Shown here piece after piece: positions 51,999 through 60,076 of a stretch of 64,000 nucleotides of DNA (positions within the stretch are counted from its first letter, which is position 1; every line of letters begins with the position of its first letter). The stretch comes from CAVQGZ01 sp963712175. GTDB lineage: Bacteria > Actinomycetota > Actinomycetes > Jiangellales > Jiangellaceae. The translations under genes and the position numbers were made by a program. The notes under the pieces were generated by a model. That model was not told the DNA's origin and searched no databases. It saw only the letters and a program-made list of their open reading frames with translations. The stretch is taken from the NCBI GenBank assembly GCA_963712175.1, contig CAVQGZ010000010.1, forward strand, positions 1 to 64,000, given 5' to 3'.

Positions 51999-53111
51999 TC
52001 AGTAGAGCGACTGCGCCCACTCCGGGTTCCAGCCGTCGACCTCGTCGGGCTTGCGCTGCGGCGGACCGACGTAGCGGGCCGAGGGACGGATGAGCCTCCC
52101 GGTGCGCTTCTGCTCCATCACGTGCGCGCTCCACCCGGCCGTGCGCGCGCAGGTGAACATGGCCGTGAACATGTGCGCGGGGACCTCGGCGAAGTCGAGG
52201 ACGATGGCGGCCCAGAACTCCACGTTCGTGGCGAGCACCCGGTCGGGGTAGCGCTCGGACAGCGCGGCCAGCGCTGCCTGCTCGAACGCCTCGGCGACGT
52301 GGTAGCGCGGCGCGTTCAGCTCGCGAGCGACACGACGCAGCGTGCGTGCGCGAGGGTCCTCAGCACGGTAGACGCGGTGCCCGAAGCCCATCAGGCGGTC
52401 CTTGCGGTTCAGGACGCTCTGCACGTACGCCTCGGCGTCACCGGTGCGCTCGATCTCCTCGATCATGGCCAGCACGCGCGACGGTGCTCCGCCGTGCAGC
52501 GGACCGCTCATCGCCCCCACCGCGCCCGAGAGCGCGGCGGCGACGTCGGCGCCCGTCGAGGCGATGACGCGCGCGGTGAAGGTGGAGGCGTTCATGCCGT
52601 GCTCTGCCGCCGAGGCGAAGTAGGCGTCGACGGCTCGGGTGTGGCGGGGATCGGGTTCGCCGCGCCAGCGGATCATGAACCGCTCGACGATGCTGTTGGC
52701 CTTGTCGATCTCGCGCTGGGGAACCATCGGCAGGCCGATCCCGCGCGCCGACTGCGCCACGAAGGACAGGGCCATGACCGCAGCACGGGACAGGTCGTCA
52801 CGGGCCTGCTCGTCGGAGATGTCGAGCAGCGGCCGAAAACCCCAGGCCGGGGCCAACATCGTCAGGGCACTCTGGACGTCCACCCGCACGTCGCCGGAGT
52901 GCACCGGGATCGGGAACGGCTCGGCCGGTGGCAGGCCGGGCTCGTAGGCCCCGTCCACCAGCAGACCCCAGACGTTCTCGAAGGGGATGTGCCCGACGAT
53001 GTTGTCGATGTCCACGCCGCGGTAGCGCAGCGCGCTGCCCTCTTTGTCCGGCTCGGCGATCTCGGTGTCGAAGGCGATGACTCCTTCGAGGCCTGGCTTC
53101 ACCTCGGTCAC
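51999..53111 (-). CDS. gltA: citrate synthase 2
   Basis: 370 aa from GTG 53111, the short citrate-synthase type of actinobacteria. Catalytic residues: His in GPLHGGAPSRV and in GFGHRVYRAEDPRA, with the Asp-containing C-terminal SQ region KRTGRLIRPSARYVGP. It condenses acetyl-CoA and oxaloacetate. ISDEQARDDLSRAAVMALSF and GLPMVPQREIDKANSIVERF are also typical. The gene is divergent from pdxH and 94 bp from serC. Confidence 0.95.
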   Translation of the reverse strand: MTEVKPGLEGVIAFDTEIAEPDKEGSALRYRGVDIDNIVGHIPFENVWGLLVDGAYEPGLPPAEPFPIPVHSGDVRVDVQSALTMLAPAWGFRPLLDISDEQARDDLSRAAVMALSFVAQSARGIGLPMVPQREIDKANSIVERFMIRWRGEPDPRHTRAVDAYFASAAEHGMNASTFTARVIASTGADVAAALSGAVGAMSGPLHGGAPSRVLAMIEEIERTGDAEAYVQSVLNRKDRLMGFGHRVYRAEDPRARTLRRVARELNAPRYHVAEAFEQAALAALSERYPDRVLATNVEFWAAIVLDFAEVPAHMFTAMFTCARTAGWSAHVMEQKRTGRLIRPSARYVGPPQRKPDEVDGWNPEWAQSLY

Positions 53112-53242
53112 AGGGTGCTCCGTCCTGGTCGCTGCTCGGGTAGCGCGTGGGGGTAGGTCTAGGGGTGTTGCGCGGGTATCTTGCCGCAGCCGGAGCCTCA
53201 GGTCACCTGCAGCGGGCGACGCAGGCCTGTCAGGCTGGTCTC

Positions 53243-53929
53243 ATGTCCGACTTCGAGGTGTCCGCCGCCGGTGGGCCGGCCCCCCGGCTGGCCGAGATGC
53301 GCGTCCGCTACGTCCCCGGCCCACTGCTCGAGCGCGACGTCGCGTCGTCCCCGTTCGAGCAGTTCCGGACGTGGCTGGCGGAGGCCGTGGCCGTCGGGCT
53401 GCCCGAGCCGAACGCGATGGTCGTCTCGACGGTCGACCCGGATGGGCGGCCCAGCAGCCGGCACGTGCTGCTCAAGGAGCTCGACGACGTCGGGTTCGTC
53501 TTCTACACCAACCTCGGCTCACGCAAGGCCCGGGCGCTGGCCGTGCACCCGGAGGCCTCCCTGTGCTTCCCATGGTTCCCGATGTCGCGTCAGGTGGTCG
53601 TGGGCGGACGGGTCGAGCCCGTCGACCGTGCCACGGCGGGGGAGTACTGGGCCGAGCGGCCGCGGGAGTCCCAGCTGGGGGCCTGGGCCAGCGAGCAGTC
53701 GCGCCCCGCTGCCTCCAGAGAGGCTCTTCGCGAGCGGCTGGCGGCGCTGGAGCAGCGCTTCGCCGGCTCGCCGGTGCCGCTACCGGACTTCTGGGGTGGC
53801 TTTCGGGTCGTCCCCGACACCGTCGAGCTGTGGCAGGGCCAGCCCGGACGCATGCATGACAGGCTTCGCTACGACCGCGGGCGTGGAGGGGTCGACGCCC
53901 GCTGGACGCTCACTCGCCTGCAGCCCTAG
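53243..53929 (+). CDS. pdxH: pyridoxamine 5'-phosphate oxidase
   Basis: 228 aa from ATG 53243. FMN-binding split barrel with RVRYVPGPLLERDVASSPFE, AMVVSTVDPDGRPSSRHVLL, GFVFYTNLGSRKARALAVHP, ASLCFPWFPMSRQVVVGGRV, and the C-terminal FWGGFRVVPDTVELWQGQPG plus MHDRLRYDR. It oxidises pyridoxamine or pyridoxine 5'-phosphate to PLP using FMN and O2. Supplies cofactor for SerC and the decarboxylase in this window. Confidence 0.95.
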   Translation: MSDFEVSAAGGPAPRLAEMRVRYVPGPLLERDVASSPFEQFRTWLAEAVAVGLPEPNAMVVSTVDPDGRPSSRHVLLKELDDVGFVFYTNLGSRKARALAVHPEASLCFPWFPMSRQVVVGGRVEPVDRATAGEYWAERPRESQLGAWASEQSRPAASREALRERLAALEQRFAGSPVPLPDFWGGFRVVPDTVELWQGQPGRMHDRLRYDRGRGGVDARWTLTRLQP

Positions 53930-53954
53930 CTCGCGGGGCTCGGGCAGGCGTCAT

Positions 53955-54062
53955 GGGTGGATCCGTTGGCGCGAACCTGTGCGTATGGATGGAGCCGGTG
54001 GTGCGCGGAGCGCACCGCCGCGTCCATCGATCATGACCCGGCTGCGCCAACGGCGCCATCGA
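53955..54062. repeat. nested-hairpin dispersed element, copy B
   Basis: Outer arms CGTTGGCGC (53964-53972) and GCGCCAACG (54044-54052) are perfect; an inner hairpin pairs 53996-54006 with 54010-54020 and GATGGA with TCCATC (53988-54028). It shares ATGGATGGAGCCGG and CCAACGGCGCCATC with copy A at 40001. It begins 25 bp after the pdxH stop and may act as its terminator. Confidence 0.7.
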
Positions 54063-54197
54063 CAGGTGAGCCCGGGCATGGGCGACCCGCGGGCGACTTA
54101 CCCACCGGCGTTGCGGTGGTGCCCGAGTGGACGGCTCGGGGCCCGCGGGTCGGGCAACTGCCGGGGTGTGCGCCAGCCGCTCGGCTGCACGACGCCC

Positions 54198-54248
54198 TCA
54201 GAAGTCGTCGTCCGGAAGGTCCGGGCGGCTACGCGGCAGCCACCTCAC
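54198..54248 (-). CDS. tiny ORF (16 aa) coupled to an upstream tiny ORF
   Basis: GTG 54248 reads VRWLPRSRPDLPDDDF and stops at 54198. It overlaps the 12-codon ORF at 54229-54267 in another frame. The acidic PDDDF ending and basic start are unusual for a random ORF. It has no long-gene context. Reported as a candidate peptide only. Confidence 0.25.
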   Translation of the reverse strand: MRWLPRSRPDLPDDDF

Positions 54249-54267
54249 ATGTCCAGCTGGTTCTCAC
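54229..54267 (-). CDS. tiny ORF (12 aa) behind a perfect Shine-Dalgarno site
   Basis: Coding strand: AGGAGAGGAGGTGG, 7-base spacer, GTG 54267, then RTSWTCEVAAA and TAG. The site is a near-perfect match to the 16S anti-Shine-Dalgarno sequence, stronger than most in the window. After the stop a short hairpin (CCGGA/TCCGG) follows. It could be a leader peptide, but no gene lies downstream in this orientation before pdxH, which is antisense. Confidence 0.3.
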   Translation of the reverse strand: MRTSWTCEVAAA

Positions 54268-54352
54268 TAGCGGACCACCTCCTCTCCTGTGTACGCAGAA
54301 CGCTAGGCCGGGCCCGACCGTCGCGCCAGCGCATTCCGCGTCACGCCCCACA

Positions 54353-54826
54353 TCAGCTCGAGACCGGCGCGTCGACCAGCACCTTCCCCAGCGAGTTGGC
54401 GTCGGCATGGCAGCGGTAGAAGCCGTACGGCGTCACTGGCCCGTAGCCTGACGAGCGGTACAGGGCCAGCGCCTCCGGCTGGGCGTTCCCGGATTCCAGC
54501 ACCAGCCGTCGGTAGCCGAGGTCTCGAGCAACCTTCTCGAGGTGGGCCAGCACGAGTCGGGCCAGGCCACGTCGACGCGCCTGCTCGACGACGTACATGC
54601 GCTTGATCTCGGCCGTCGCGTCGTCGACGCGCCGGATGCCGCCACACGCGACGGGGGCCTCGCCGTCCAGCCCCACCACGAAGGCGCCGGACGGTGGGTC
54701 GAAGTCGTGCTCGTCCATCGGCGTCTCGTCAGGCCCGCCGTACCGGCTGACGTACTCGCGCTGGACGCCTTCGACGAGCGCCTGCGCCCGCGGGTCCGCG
54801 AACGGGACCGGCACCAGCCGCAGCAC
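54353..54826 (-). CDS. GNAT-family N-acetyltransferase
   Basis: 157 aa from GTG 54826. Acetyl-CoA binding motif A in the segment IKRMYVVEQARRRGLARLVL (Q/R-x-x-G-x-A/G) and AHLEKVARDLGYRRLVLESG, then NAQPEALALYRSSGYGPVTP YGFY. These define the GNAT fold. The N-terminus REYVSRYGGPDETPMDEHDF resembles acetyltransferases acting on small molecules. The gene is 8 bp from the Lys-rich small protein gene and may be in its operon. Substrate unknown. The ATG at 54889 is inside the previous gene. Confidence 0.82.
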   Translation of the reverse strand: MLRLVPVPFADPRAQALVEGVQREYVSRYGGPDETPMDEHDFDPPSGAFVVGLDGEAPVACGGIRRVDDATAEIKRMYVVEQARRRGLARLVLAHLEKVARDLGYRRLVLESGNAQPEALALYRSSGYGPVTPYGFYRCHADANSLGKVLVDAPVSS

Positions 54827-54834
54827 GGTGGTGA

Positions 54835-55179
54835 TCAGGTATCGGCCCAGACGCGAAGGACGTGGGCGGCGGCCTCCTCGGCGGTCCACCCGTAGTCCGA
54901 CGCACGCTTGCGCAGGGCCTTGCGCACCGACTTCGGCAGCTCGACCTGCAGGGGCACCATCTCGACTGTCTCGGGTGGCGCCTGCTTGCCCTTCTTCTTG
55001 CCCTTGCCGCTCTTCTTGCCCTTGCCGCCCGCAGCGTCCGCAGCGTCGGCAGCAGAGTCGGCTCCCGGTGCCGGCATCGTGACGGCCAGTGAGCTGAGCA
55101 CCGCAGAAGCCGGGTGCACGCTGCCGTCGGCGGCCTTGCGCAGCGCGGGGCGTGGCTGCGGGGCGGGGGCGTGGGTCAT
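54835..55179 (-). CDS. small Lys-rich protein, probable ParA partner
   Basis: 114 aa from ATG 55179, overlapping the ParA stop by ATGA. The middle has a Lys/Gly-rich linker (GGKGKKSGKGKKKGKQAPPE). The C-terminal part (MVPLQVELPKSVRKALRKRA, SDYGWTAEEAAAHVLRVWAD) has ribbon-helix-helix-like composition and may bind DNA and the ATPase. No recognised family. Genes in this position next to orphan ParA ATPases are often ParB-like or adaptor proteins; this is inference. Confidence 0.6.
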   Translation of the reverse strand: MTHAPAPQPRPALRKAADGSVHPASAVLSSLAVTMPAPGADSAADAADAAGGKGKKSGKGKKKGKQAPPETVEMVPLQVELPKSVRKALRKRASDYGWTAEEAAAHVLRVWADT

Positions 55180-55976
55180 CCGCGCAGTCCCTTCGTGAGC
55201 GGGGCGTCCGGGCCGGTGGCCGACGCGACGACGGTCGTGAGGTGGGTGCTCATCGCCCGTGCGATCTCGCGAGCACCCGGCGACGGCCATCGATGCACCC
55301 CGACGTGGGCGCCGGCGGCCGAGACGACGGCTGAGCGGTCCGGCAGCACCGGCTCGAGCACCAGCGGGCCGTAGGCCGACACGAGCTCGTCGTGGCGGTA
55401 CCGGTGCTCGGTGGAGCGGGCGCGGTAGCGGTTGACGATGATCCCGGCCGGACGTAGCCGCAGGTTGAAGCCGCTACGGACGACGTCGATGGCGCTCAGC
55501 GCCTGCTGGGCGCCCGCGAGCGCGAAGGCGGTCGGCTCGGCGACCACGACGGCGCGGTCGCTGGCCGCCAGAGCGTTCTTCGTGAGCTCGCCGAGGCTCG
55601 GCGGGGTATCGATGAGGACCAGGTCGAAGGAGTCCAGCCCCTGCATGGTCGTGCGCAGCCGATGCTCGCCGCCGCGGCCCTCGACGGGGTGGTTGCGGTG
55701 CTCGAGGGCCGGCTCGCTGGGGACGACGAGGATTCGCTCGTCCCACGACGACTCCGTCACGGCCTGCTCGATCACCCCGGCTCGCGCGTCGGCGAGGACG
55801 TCGTTGCTGGTGAAGTCCGCCGAGACCGGGTCGAGCGCCAGGGACGCGTTGCCCTGGGGGTCGAGGTCGACGACGAGGGTTCGCAGGCCCCTGGTGGCGG
55901 CAGCCCCGGCAAGCCCGAGGGCCACGGTCGTCTTGCCCACGCCCCCCTTGAGGCTGACGACGGTGACGGTGAGCAC
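55176..55976 (-). CDS. ParA/Soj-family ATPase
   Basis: 266 aa from GTG 55976, preceded by AGGCAGGA. Deviant Walker A SLKGGVGKTTVALGLAGAAA (the signature Lys is present), Walker A' VVDLDPQGNASLALDP, Walker B LVLIDTPPSLGELTKNALAA, and the ParA-type tail (VVNRYRARSTEHRYRHDELV). It binds DNA nonspecifically when bound to ATP and positions cargo. No parB or parS is adjacent, so it is an orphan ParA, possibly for polar or organelle-like cargo instead of the chromosome. It is paired with the Lys-rich small protein gene (ATGA). Confidence 0.9.
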   Translation of the reverse strand: MLTVTVVSLKGGVGKTTVALGLAGAAATRGLRTLVVDLDPQGNASLALDPVSADFTSNDVLADARAGVIEQAVTESSWDERILVVPSEPALEHRNHPVEGRGGEHRLRTTMQGLDSFDLVLIDTPPSLGELTKNALAASDRAVVVAEPTAFALAGAQQALSAIDVVRSGFNLRLRPAGIIVNRYRARSTEHRYRHDELVSAYGPLVLEPVLPDRSAVVSAAGAHVGVHRWPSPGAREIARAMSTHLTTVVASATGPDAPLTKGLRG

Positions 55977-56036
55977 TCTGGCATCCTGCCTCATCACGGG
56001 CCCGGGACGGAACCGCTCACCATGCTCGGCGTGGTG

Positions 56037-57401
56037 CTAGCGGCCGGTCACCGCCTGGTAGCGGCGCAGTGCCTCCTCGCGTTCCTCGCCGTGGTCGACG
56101 ATGCGAGCGGGGTAGCCGTGCGCGTAGCCGTCATCGCTCCTCCAGGGCTCGTGCGCGGCCTTGCCGGACAGGTGTCGCAGCTCGGGGACGTAGCGGCGCA
56201 CGTAGTCGCCGTCCGGGTCGAAGCGCAGCCCCTGGGTCACCGGGTTGAAGACGCGGAAGTACGGGGCGGCGTCCGTGCCGGATCCGGCCGTCCACTGCCA
56301 TCCGTGCGAGTTCGAGGCAAGGTCGCCGTCGCGCAGCCAGCGCATGAAGTGTCGTGCGCCGTGCTGCCACTCCACGTGCAGGTCCTTGACGAGGAACGAC
56401 GCGACGACCATCCGGAGCCGGTTGTGCATCCATCCCTCGGCGAGCAGCTGGCGCATGCCGGCGTCGACGAAGGGGTAGCCGGTGCGGCCGTCCTTCCAGG
56501 CCTGCACGAGATCGTCCGGCTCGTCGTAGGGCATCGAGGCGAACTCGGGCCGGTAGTACTCGCGGGCGGAGTCAGGGTGGTGCCAGAGAACGTCGGCGTA
56601 GAACTCCCGCCACGCGAGCTCGTTTCGAAAGGTACGGGCACCGTCGTCGTCTCGACCGGCGAGGTCGCCCAGCAGGGTTCGGGGGTGGACCTCTCCCCAC
56701 TTCAGGTGGTGCGACAGCGCGCTGGTTCCGGCCAGGTCGGGTCGGTTGCGGCGGTCGGCGTAGCCGTCGAGGCCTTCCGCGGCGTCATCGCGGAAGGCGG
56801 CCCACCGCTCGCGCGCGGCCTTCTCGCCGGCTTCGGGCAGCGCCGTCTGGCCGAGGTCGGGATCGACGAAGAGCTCGTCGCCGGCTCCGGCGACCGTCGT
56901 CCACGTCACGCCGGACGGTGCGGGCGCAGGCTCGGGCCAGCCGTGCTCGTTCCAGGCCCGGCTGAACGGGGTGAACACCGAGTAGGGGCCCTTCTGCTTC
57001 GTGCGCACGCTGCCCGGGGGGACGGCGTAGGCGCACCCGGTGCGCACGAGCGTGATGCCGGCCTCGGCCAGGGCGTGCTCGACGGCGCAGTCGCGGCGCC
57101 GTCCGTACGGGCCGGTGTCAGCGGCCACGTGGACGGTGCTGGCACCGGCGCTGCGGGCGACAGCCACCACCTGCTCGATCGGGTCGCCTCGACGCACGTG
57201 CAGGGCGCCGTCGAGGTCGGCGTCCAGGGCACGCAGCGACGCGTTGAGGTAGGCCTGTCGCACGGCCCCCGCTGGGCCCCACAACGCCGGGTCGAGCACG
57301 AACAGGGGCACCACCTGGCCCTCGCCGGCCTCGGCAGCACGCAGTAGGGCTGGGTTGTCGGCCAGACGCAGGTCGCGACGAAACCAGTGCAACGCGGTCA
57401 C
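56037..57401 (-). CDS. phr: deoxyribodipyrimidine photolyase
   Basis: 454 aa from GTG 57401. N-terminal antenna domain (LHWFRRDLRLADNPALLRAA, VVPLFVLDPALWGPAG). The C-terminal FAD domain has TSALSHHLKWGEVHPRTLLG, FRNELAWREFYADVLWHHPD, GYPFVDAGMRQLLAEGWMHN RLRM, HFMRWLRDGDLASNSHGWQW and FNPVTQGLRFDPDGDYVRRY. Light-driven repair of UV pyrimidine dimers. The Trp chain and FAD-binding residues are recognisable. Divergent from the DtxR-type gene. Confidence 0.95.
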   Translation of the reverse strand: MTALHWFRRDLRLADNPALLRAAEAGEGQVVPLFVLDPALWGPAGAVRQAYLNASLRALDADLDGALHVRRGDPIEQVVAVARSAGASTVHVAADTGPYGRRRDCAVEHALAEAGITLVRTGCAYAVPPGSVRTKQKGPYSVFTPFSRAWNEHGWPEPAPAPSGVTWTTVAGAGDELFVDPDLGQTALPEAGEKAARERWAAFRDDAAEGLDGYADRRNRPDLAGTSALSHHLKWGEVHPRTLLGDLAGRDDDGARTFRNELAWREFYADVLWHHPDSAREYYRPEFASMPYDEPDDLVQAWKDGRTGYPFVDAGMRQLLAEGWMHNRLRMVVASFLVKDLHVEWQHGARHFMRWLRDGDLASNSHGWQWTAGSGTDAAPYFRVFNPVTQGLRFDPDGDYVRRYVPELRHLSGKAAHEPWRSDDGYAHGYPARIVDHGEEREEALRRYQAVTGR

Positions 57402-57483
57402 GGGGCGACCGTACGAGCCGGATCGAGCACCTGCCTGTCGAGCGTTACGCTTCGGCTCACCCGAGGGAAGGCATCACCCAGGC

Positions 57484-58188
57484 GTGAGCGGCGATCTCAT
57501 CGACACCACGGAGATGTACCTCCGCACGATCTACGAGCTGGACGAGGAGGGCATCGTCCCGCTGCGTGCACGCATCGCCGAGCGGCTGCACCAGTCGGGC
57601 CCGACGGTCAGCCAGACGGTGGCTCGGATGGAGCGCGACGGCCTGCTCAGGGTGGCCGACGACCGGCACCTCGAGCTCACCGAGGTCGGCCAGGCGTACG
57701 CAACGCGGGTGATGCGCAAGCACCGGCTGGCCGAGCGCCTGCTCATCGACGTCATCGGGCTCGACTGGTCGCTGGTGCACGACGAGGCCTGCCGCTGGGA
57801 GCACGTCATCTCCGACGACGTCGAGCGTCGGCTCGTGGAGATCCTCGAGCAGCCGTCCTCCTCGCCCTACGGCAACCCCATCCCGGGCCTCGTGGAGCTC
57901 GGAGTGGCTCAGCCGGACGCCGGGCAGGCCGACTCGGGCGACCTGCTGGCGTTGTCCGACGTGGTGGACGACGACTCCCCGGCCCTGTCGGTGACGGTTC
58001 TGCGGATCGCCGAGCCGCTGCAGGCCGACCACGGCGTCATGCGGGCCCTGCTCGCCGTTGGTGCCACTCCGGGTGGCCTGGTGGAGGCCAGACCAGCGGG
58101 TTCCTTCGTGGTGCTGGCTCGTGGCACGGGCTCAGCGAGGCTGACGAGACCTCAGGCGGCGCACGTGTACGTCCAGACAGCGACGTGA
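57484..58188 (+). CDS. DtxR-family metal-dependent regulator (IdeR/SirR/MntR type)
   Basis: 234 aa from GTG 57484. N-terminal winged helix (DLIDTTEMYLRTIYELDEEG, LRARIAERLHQSGPTVSQTV), metal-binding and dimer region with HRLAERLLIDVIGLDW and HDEACRWEHVISDDVERRLV, where His, Glu, Cys and His are those used for Fe2+ or Mn2+, and a C-terminal FeoA/SH3-like domain (ALSVTVLRIAEPLQADHGVM). It represses iron or manganese genes when metal-bound. The next gene's operator overlaps its stop codon. Confidence 0.92.
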   Translation: MSGDLIDTTEMYLRTIYELDEEGIVPLRARIAERLHQSGPTVSQTVARMERDGLLRVADDRHLELTEVGQAYATRVMRKHRLAERLLIDVIGLDWSLVHDEACRWEHVISDDVERRLVEILEQPSSSPYGNPIPGLVELGVAQPDAGQADSGDLLALSDVVDDDSPALSVTVLRIAEPLQADHGVMRALLAVGATPGGLVEARPAGSFVVLARGTGSARLTRPQAAHVYVQTAT

Positions 58189-58203
58189 TACCCCAGGGGG
58201 TAT
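58188..58203. promoter_or_regulatory. CsoR/CstR-type operator
   Basis: ATACCCC-AG-GGGGTAT, a perfect 7-bp inverted repeat. It matches the GC-rich palindromes bound by CsoR/CstR proteins and overlaps a TATAGT -10-like box at 58201-58206. It lies 31 bp upstream of the repressor gene. Confidence 0.8.
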
Positions 58204-58234
58204 AGTGGGACTCCTCGAGGCTCGGGAGGAGCTC

Positions 58235-58504
58235 ATGCAGGTAGACCCCACCGTTGCCCACGACGTGGCGACGAGGCTGCGGCGAGTGCGCGGCCAGCTC
58301 GACGGCGTGATCGCCATGATCGAGGACGGGCGCGGCTGCGCTGACGTCGTGACGCAGATCGCAGCGGCGTCGCGAGCGCTGGATCGAGCCGGCTTCAAGG
58401 TCGTGGCCAGCGGACTCGTCCAGTGCGCGGCCGCTGAGGACCGTGGGGAGACCCCCGACCTGTCACGTCCTGAGCTCGAGAAGCTCTTCCTGTCTCTAGC
58501 CTGA
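58235..58504 (+). CDS. CstR-like persulfide-sensing repressor (DUF156/CsoR family)
   Basis: 89 aa from ATG 58235 with GGGAGGA upstream. Helical CsoR fold: ATRLRRVRGQLDGVIAMIED, RGCADVVTQIAAASRALDRA, GFKVVASGLVQCAAAED. Both cysteines of the family are kept, but the His of the copper set (four residues before the second Cys) is Gly here, so copper binding is unlikely. The Cys pair alone is the CstR pattern that senses persulfides. Two rhodanese genes follow, which supports a sulfur role. Confidence 0.85.
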   Translation: MQVDPTVAHDVATRLRRVRGQLDGVIAMIEDGRGCADVVTQIAAASRALDRAGFKVVASGLVQCAAAEDRGETPDLSRPELEKLFLSLA

Positions 58505-58552
58505 GCACAACCGGTCAGCAGATCCCGTCCACTCGACGTCGAGGAGCAGCAG

Positions 58553-58867
58553 GTGCATGTGACCGTGTCCGAGCTCAAGTCGGTCATGGACGACGACGAT
58601 GCCGTCGTCGTCGATGTCCGCGAACCCAACGAGTACGACGCCGGGCACGTCCCCGGCGCGTCCCTGATGCCCCTGGCGATGGTGCCGCTCAAGCACTCCG
58701 AGCTGCCGAGGGACAAGACCATCTACCTCATCTGCCAGACCGGTGGGCGGTCGTTCACTGCGGCGTCGTGGCTGGCCCAGCAGGGCTACGACGTGCGCAA
58801 CGTCACCGGCGGCACGAGCGACTGGGTGTCACACGGGTTCCAGGTCGCCAACGGACGGAACGGATAG
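58553..58867 (+). CDS. single-domain rhodanese-like protein 1
   Basis: 104 aa from GTG 58553, with GAGGAG seven bases upstream. VDVREPNEYDAGHVPGASLM and the active-site loop ICQTGGRSFTAASWL, in which Cys carries the persulfide and the CxTGGR loop is the sulfurtransferase type. Moves sulfane sulfur from persulfides to an acceptor such as sulfite or thiols. Follows the CstR-like repressor gene and precedes a second rhodanese gene. Confidence 0.9.
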   Translation: MHVTVSELKSVMDDDDAVVVDVREPNEYDAGHVPGASLMPLAMVPLKHSELPRDKTIYLICQTGGRSFTAASWLAQQGYDVRNVTGGTSDWVSHGFQVANGRNG

Positions 58868-58869
58868 GC

Positions 58870-59226
58870 ATGGGCATCTTCTCGAGGAAGAAGAAGGACG
58901 ACCAGGTCACCCCCGCCGAGGCGCAGCAGCTCGTCTCCGACGGCGCGTTGCTGCTGGACGTGCGCGAGCCGCACGAGTACCAGGCGGGGCACGCCCCGAA
59001 GGCCAAGCACATCGCGCTAGGCGTGGTCGGGCACCGCCAGGCCGAGCTGCCGAAGGACCGCACGATCGTCGCGGTCTGCCGCTCGGGTCGTCGCTCGGAC
59101 ACCGCCGCGACCCAGCTTCGGGGCGCCGGATTCACCGTGGTGAACCTGGCCGGCGGTATGCAGGCCTGGCAGGCGGCCGGGCTCCCCGTGGTCGCCAAGG
59201 GCGGCAAGCCGGGCCGCGTCGCCTAA
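58870..59226 (+). CDS. single-domain rhodanese-like protein 2
   Basis: 118 aa from ATG 58870, 2 bp after the first rhodanese gene. Lys-rich start MGIFSRKKKDDQVTPAEAQ, then LLLDVREPHEYQAGHAPKAK and the loop VCRSGRRSDTAATQL with active Cys. The CRSGRRS loop is slightly different from the first protein's CQTGGRS, so the two may use different acceptors. Part of the persulfide-response operon. Confidence 0.9.
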   Translation: MGIFSRKKKDDQVTPAEAQQLVSDGALLLDVREPHEYQAGHAPKAKHIALGVVGHRQAELPKDRTIVAVCRSGRRSDTAATQLRGAGFTVVNLAGGMQAWQAAGLPVVAKGGKPGRVA

Positions 59227-59298
59227 GGGCCCGTCGGTCCTGCGCTGTCGTGCCCGGCGGCGCCCGGGCGCTCCTCGATGGGGTCATAGGGTGGCCAC

Positions 59299-60066
59299 AT
59301 GGACACCGGACTCGCCGGCAAGGTCGCCATCGTCACCGGAGCCTCGCGTGGGATCGGCGCAGCCACCGCACTCGCGCTGGTGCGAGAGGGTGCTGCCGTC
59401 GCCCTGACCAGTCGCAAGCAGGAGGCCCTGGACGAGGTGGCCCGCCAGATCCGGGCCGAGGTCCCGGACGCCCGCCTGCTGGCGAAGGCGGCTCACGCGG
59501 CCGACTCCGACGCCGCGGAGGCGGTCGTCGCGGCGACGCTGGAGCAGCTCGGTGGACTCGACGTCCTGGTCAACAACGCCGCGACCAGCCCCTACTTCGG
59601 CCCCATGGTCGAGCTCGACAAGGCGCGCGCCGACAAGACCGTCGACGTCAACATGTGGGGCCCGGTGATGTGGGCGCAGCAGGCGGTCAGGGCGGGCCTC
59701 GGCGACAACGGTGGCGCCATCGTCAGCATCGCCAGCATCGGAGGGCTCGCGACCGAGCCGGGCATCGGCTGGTACAACGCGACCAAGGCGGCGCTGATCC
59801 ACCTGACCCGCCAGCTGGCCGTCGAGCTCGCTCCCGACATCCGGGTCAACGCCGTGGCCCCGGGCGTCGTGCGCACCCACCTGGCCAAGGCTCTGTGGGA
59901 GCCCTACGAGCAGCAGCTGTCGCAGGCCCTGCCGCTGGGACGCATCGGTGAGCCCGATGACATCGCCGACGCCGTGGTCTTCCTCGCCGGCACGGCCTCC
60001 CGGTGGGTCACCGGGCAGACGCTCGTCGTCGACGGGGGCACCCTCGTGCGCCAGTCGATCGGCTGA
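59299..60066 (+). CDS. SDR-family oxidoreductase, canonical
   Basis: 255 aa with NAD(P)-binding VTGASRGIGAATALALVREG, NNAATSPYFGPM and the catalytic YNATKAALIHLTRQLAVELA (Tyr-Lys present), and NAVAPGVVRTHLAKALWEPY. Together with the next two genes it resembles a small fatty-acid or branched-acyl catabolic set. Its substrate is not predictable. Confidence 0.92.
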   Translation: MDTGLAGKVAIVTGASRGIGAATALALVREGAAVALTSRKQEALDEVARQIRAEVPDARLLAKAAHAADSDAAEAVVAATLEQLGGLDVLVNNAATSPYFGPMVELDKARADKTVDVNMWGPVMWAQQAVRAGLGDNGGAIVSIASIGGLATEPGIGWYNATKAALIHLTRQLAVELAPDIRVNAVAPGVVRTHLAKALWEPYEQQLSQALPLGRIGEPDDIADAVVFLAGTASRWVTGQTLVVDGGTLVRQSIG

Positions 60067-60076
60067 GGAGGCACCG

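Noticed and set aside
58235..58504. Copper-responsive CsoR
   Set aside because: The His of the copper site is replaced by Gly and the downstream genes are rhodaneses, so a CstR-type reading is preferred.
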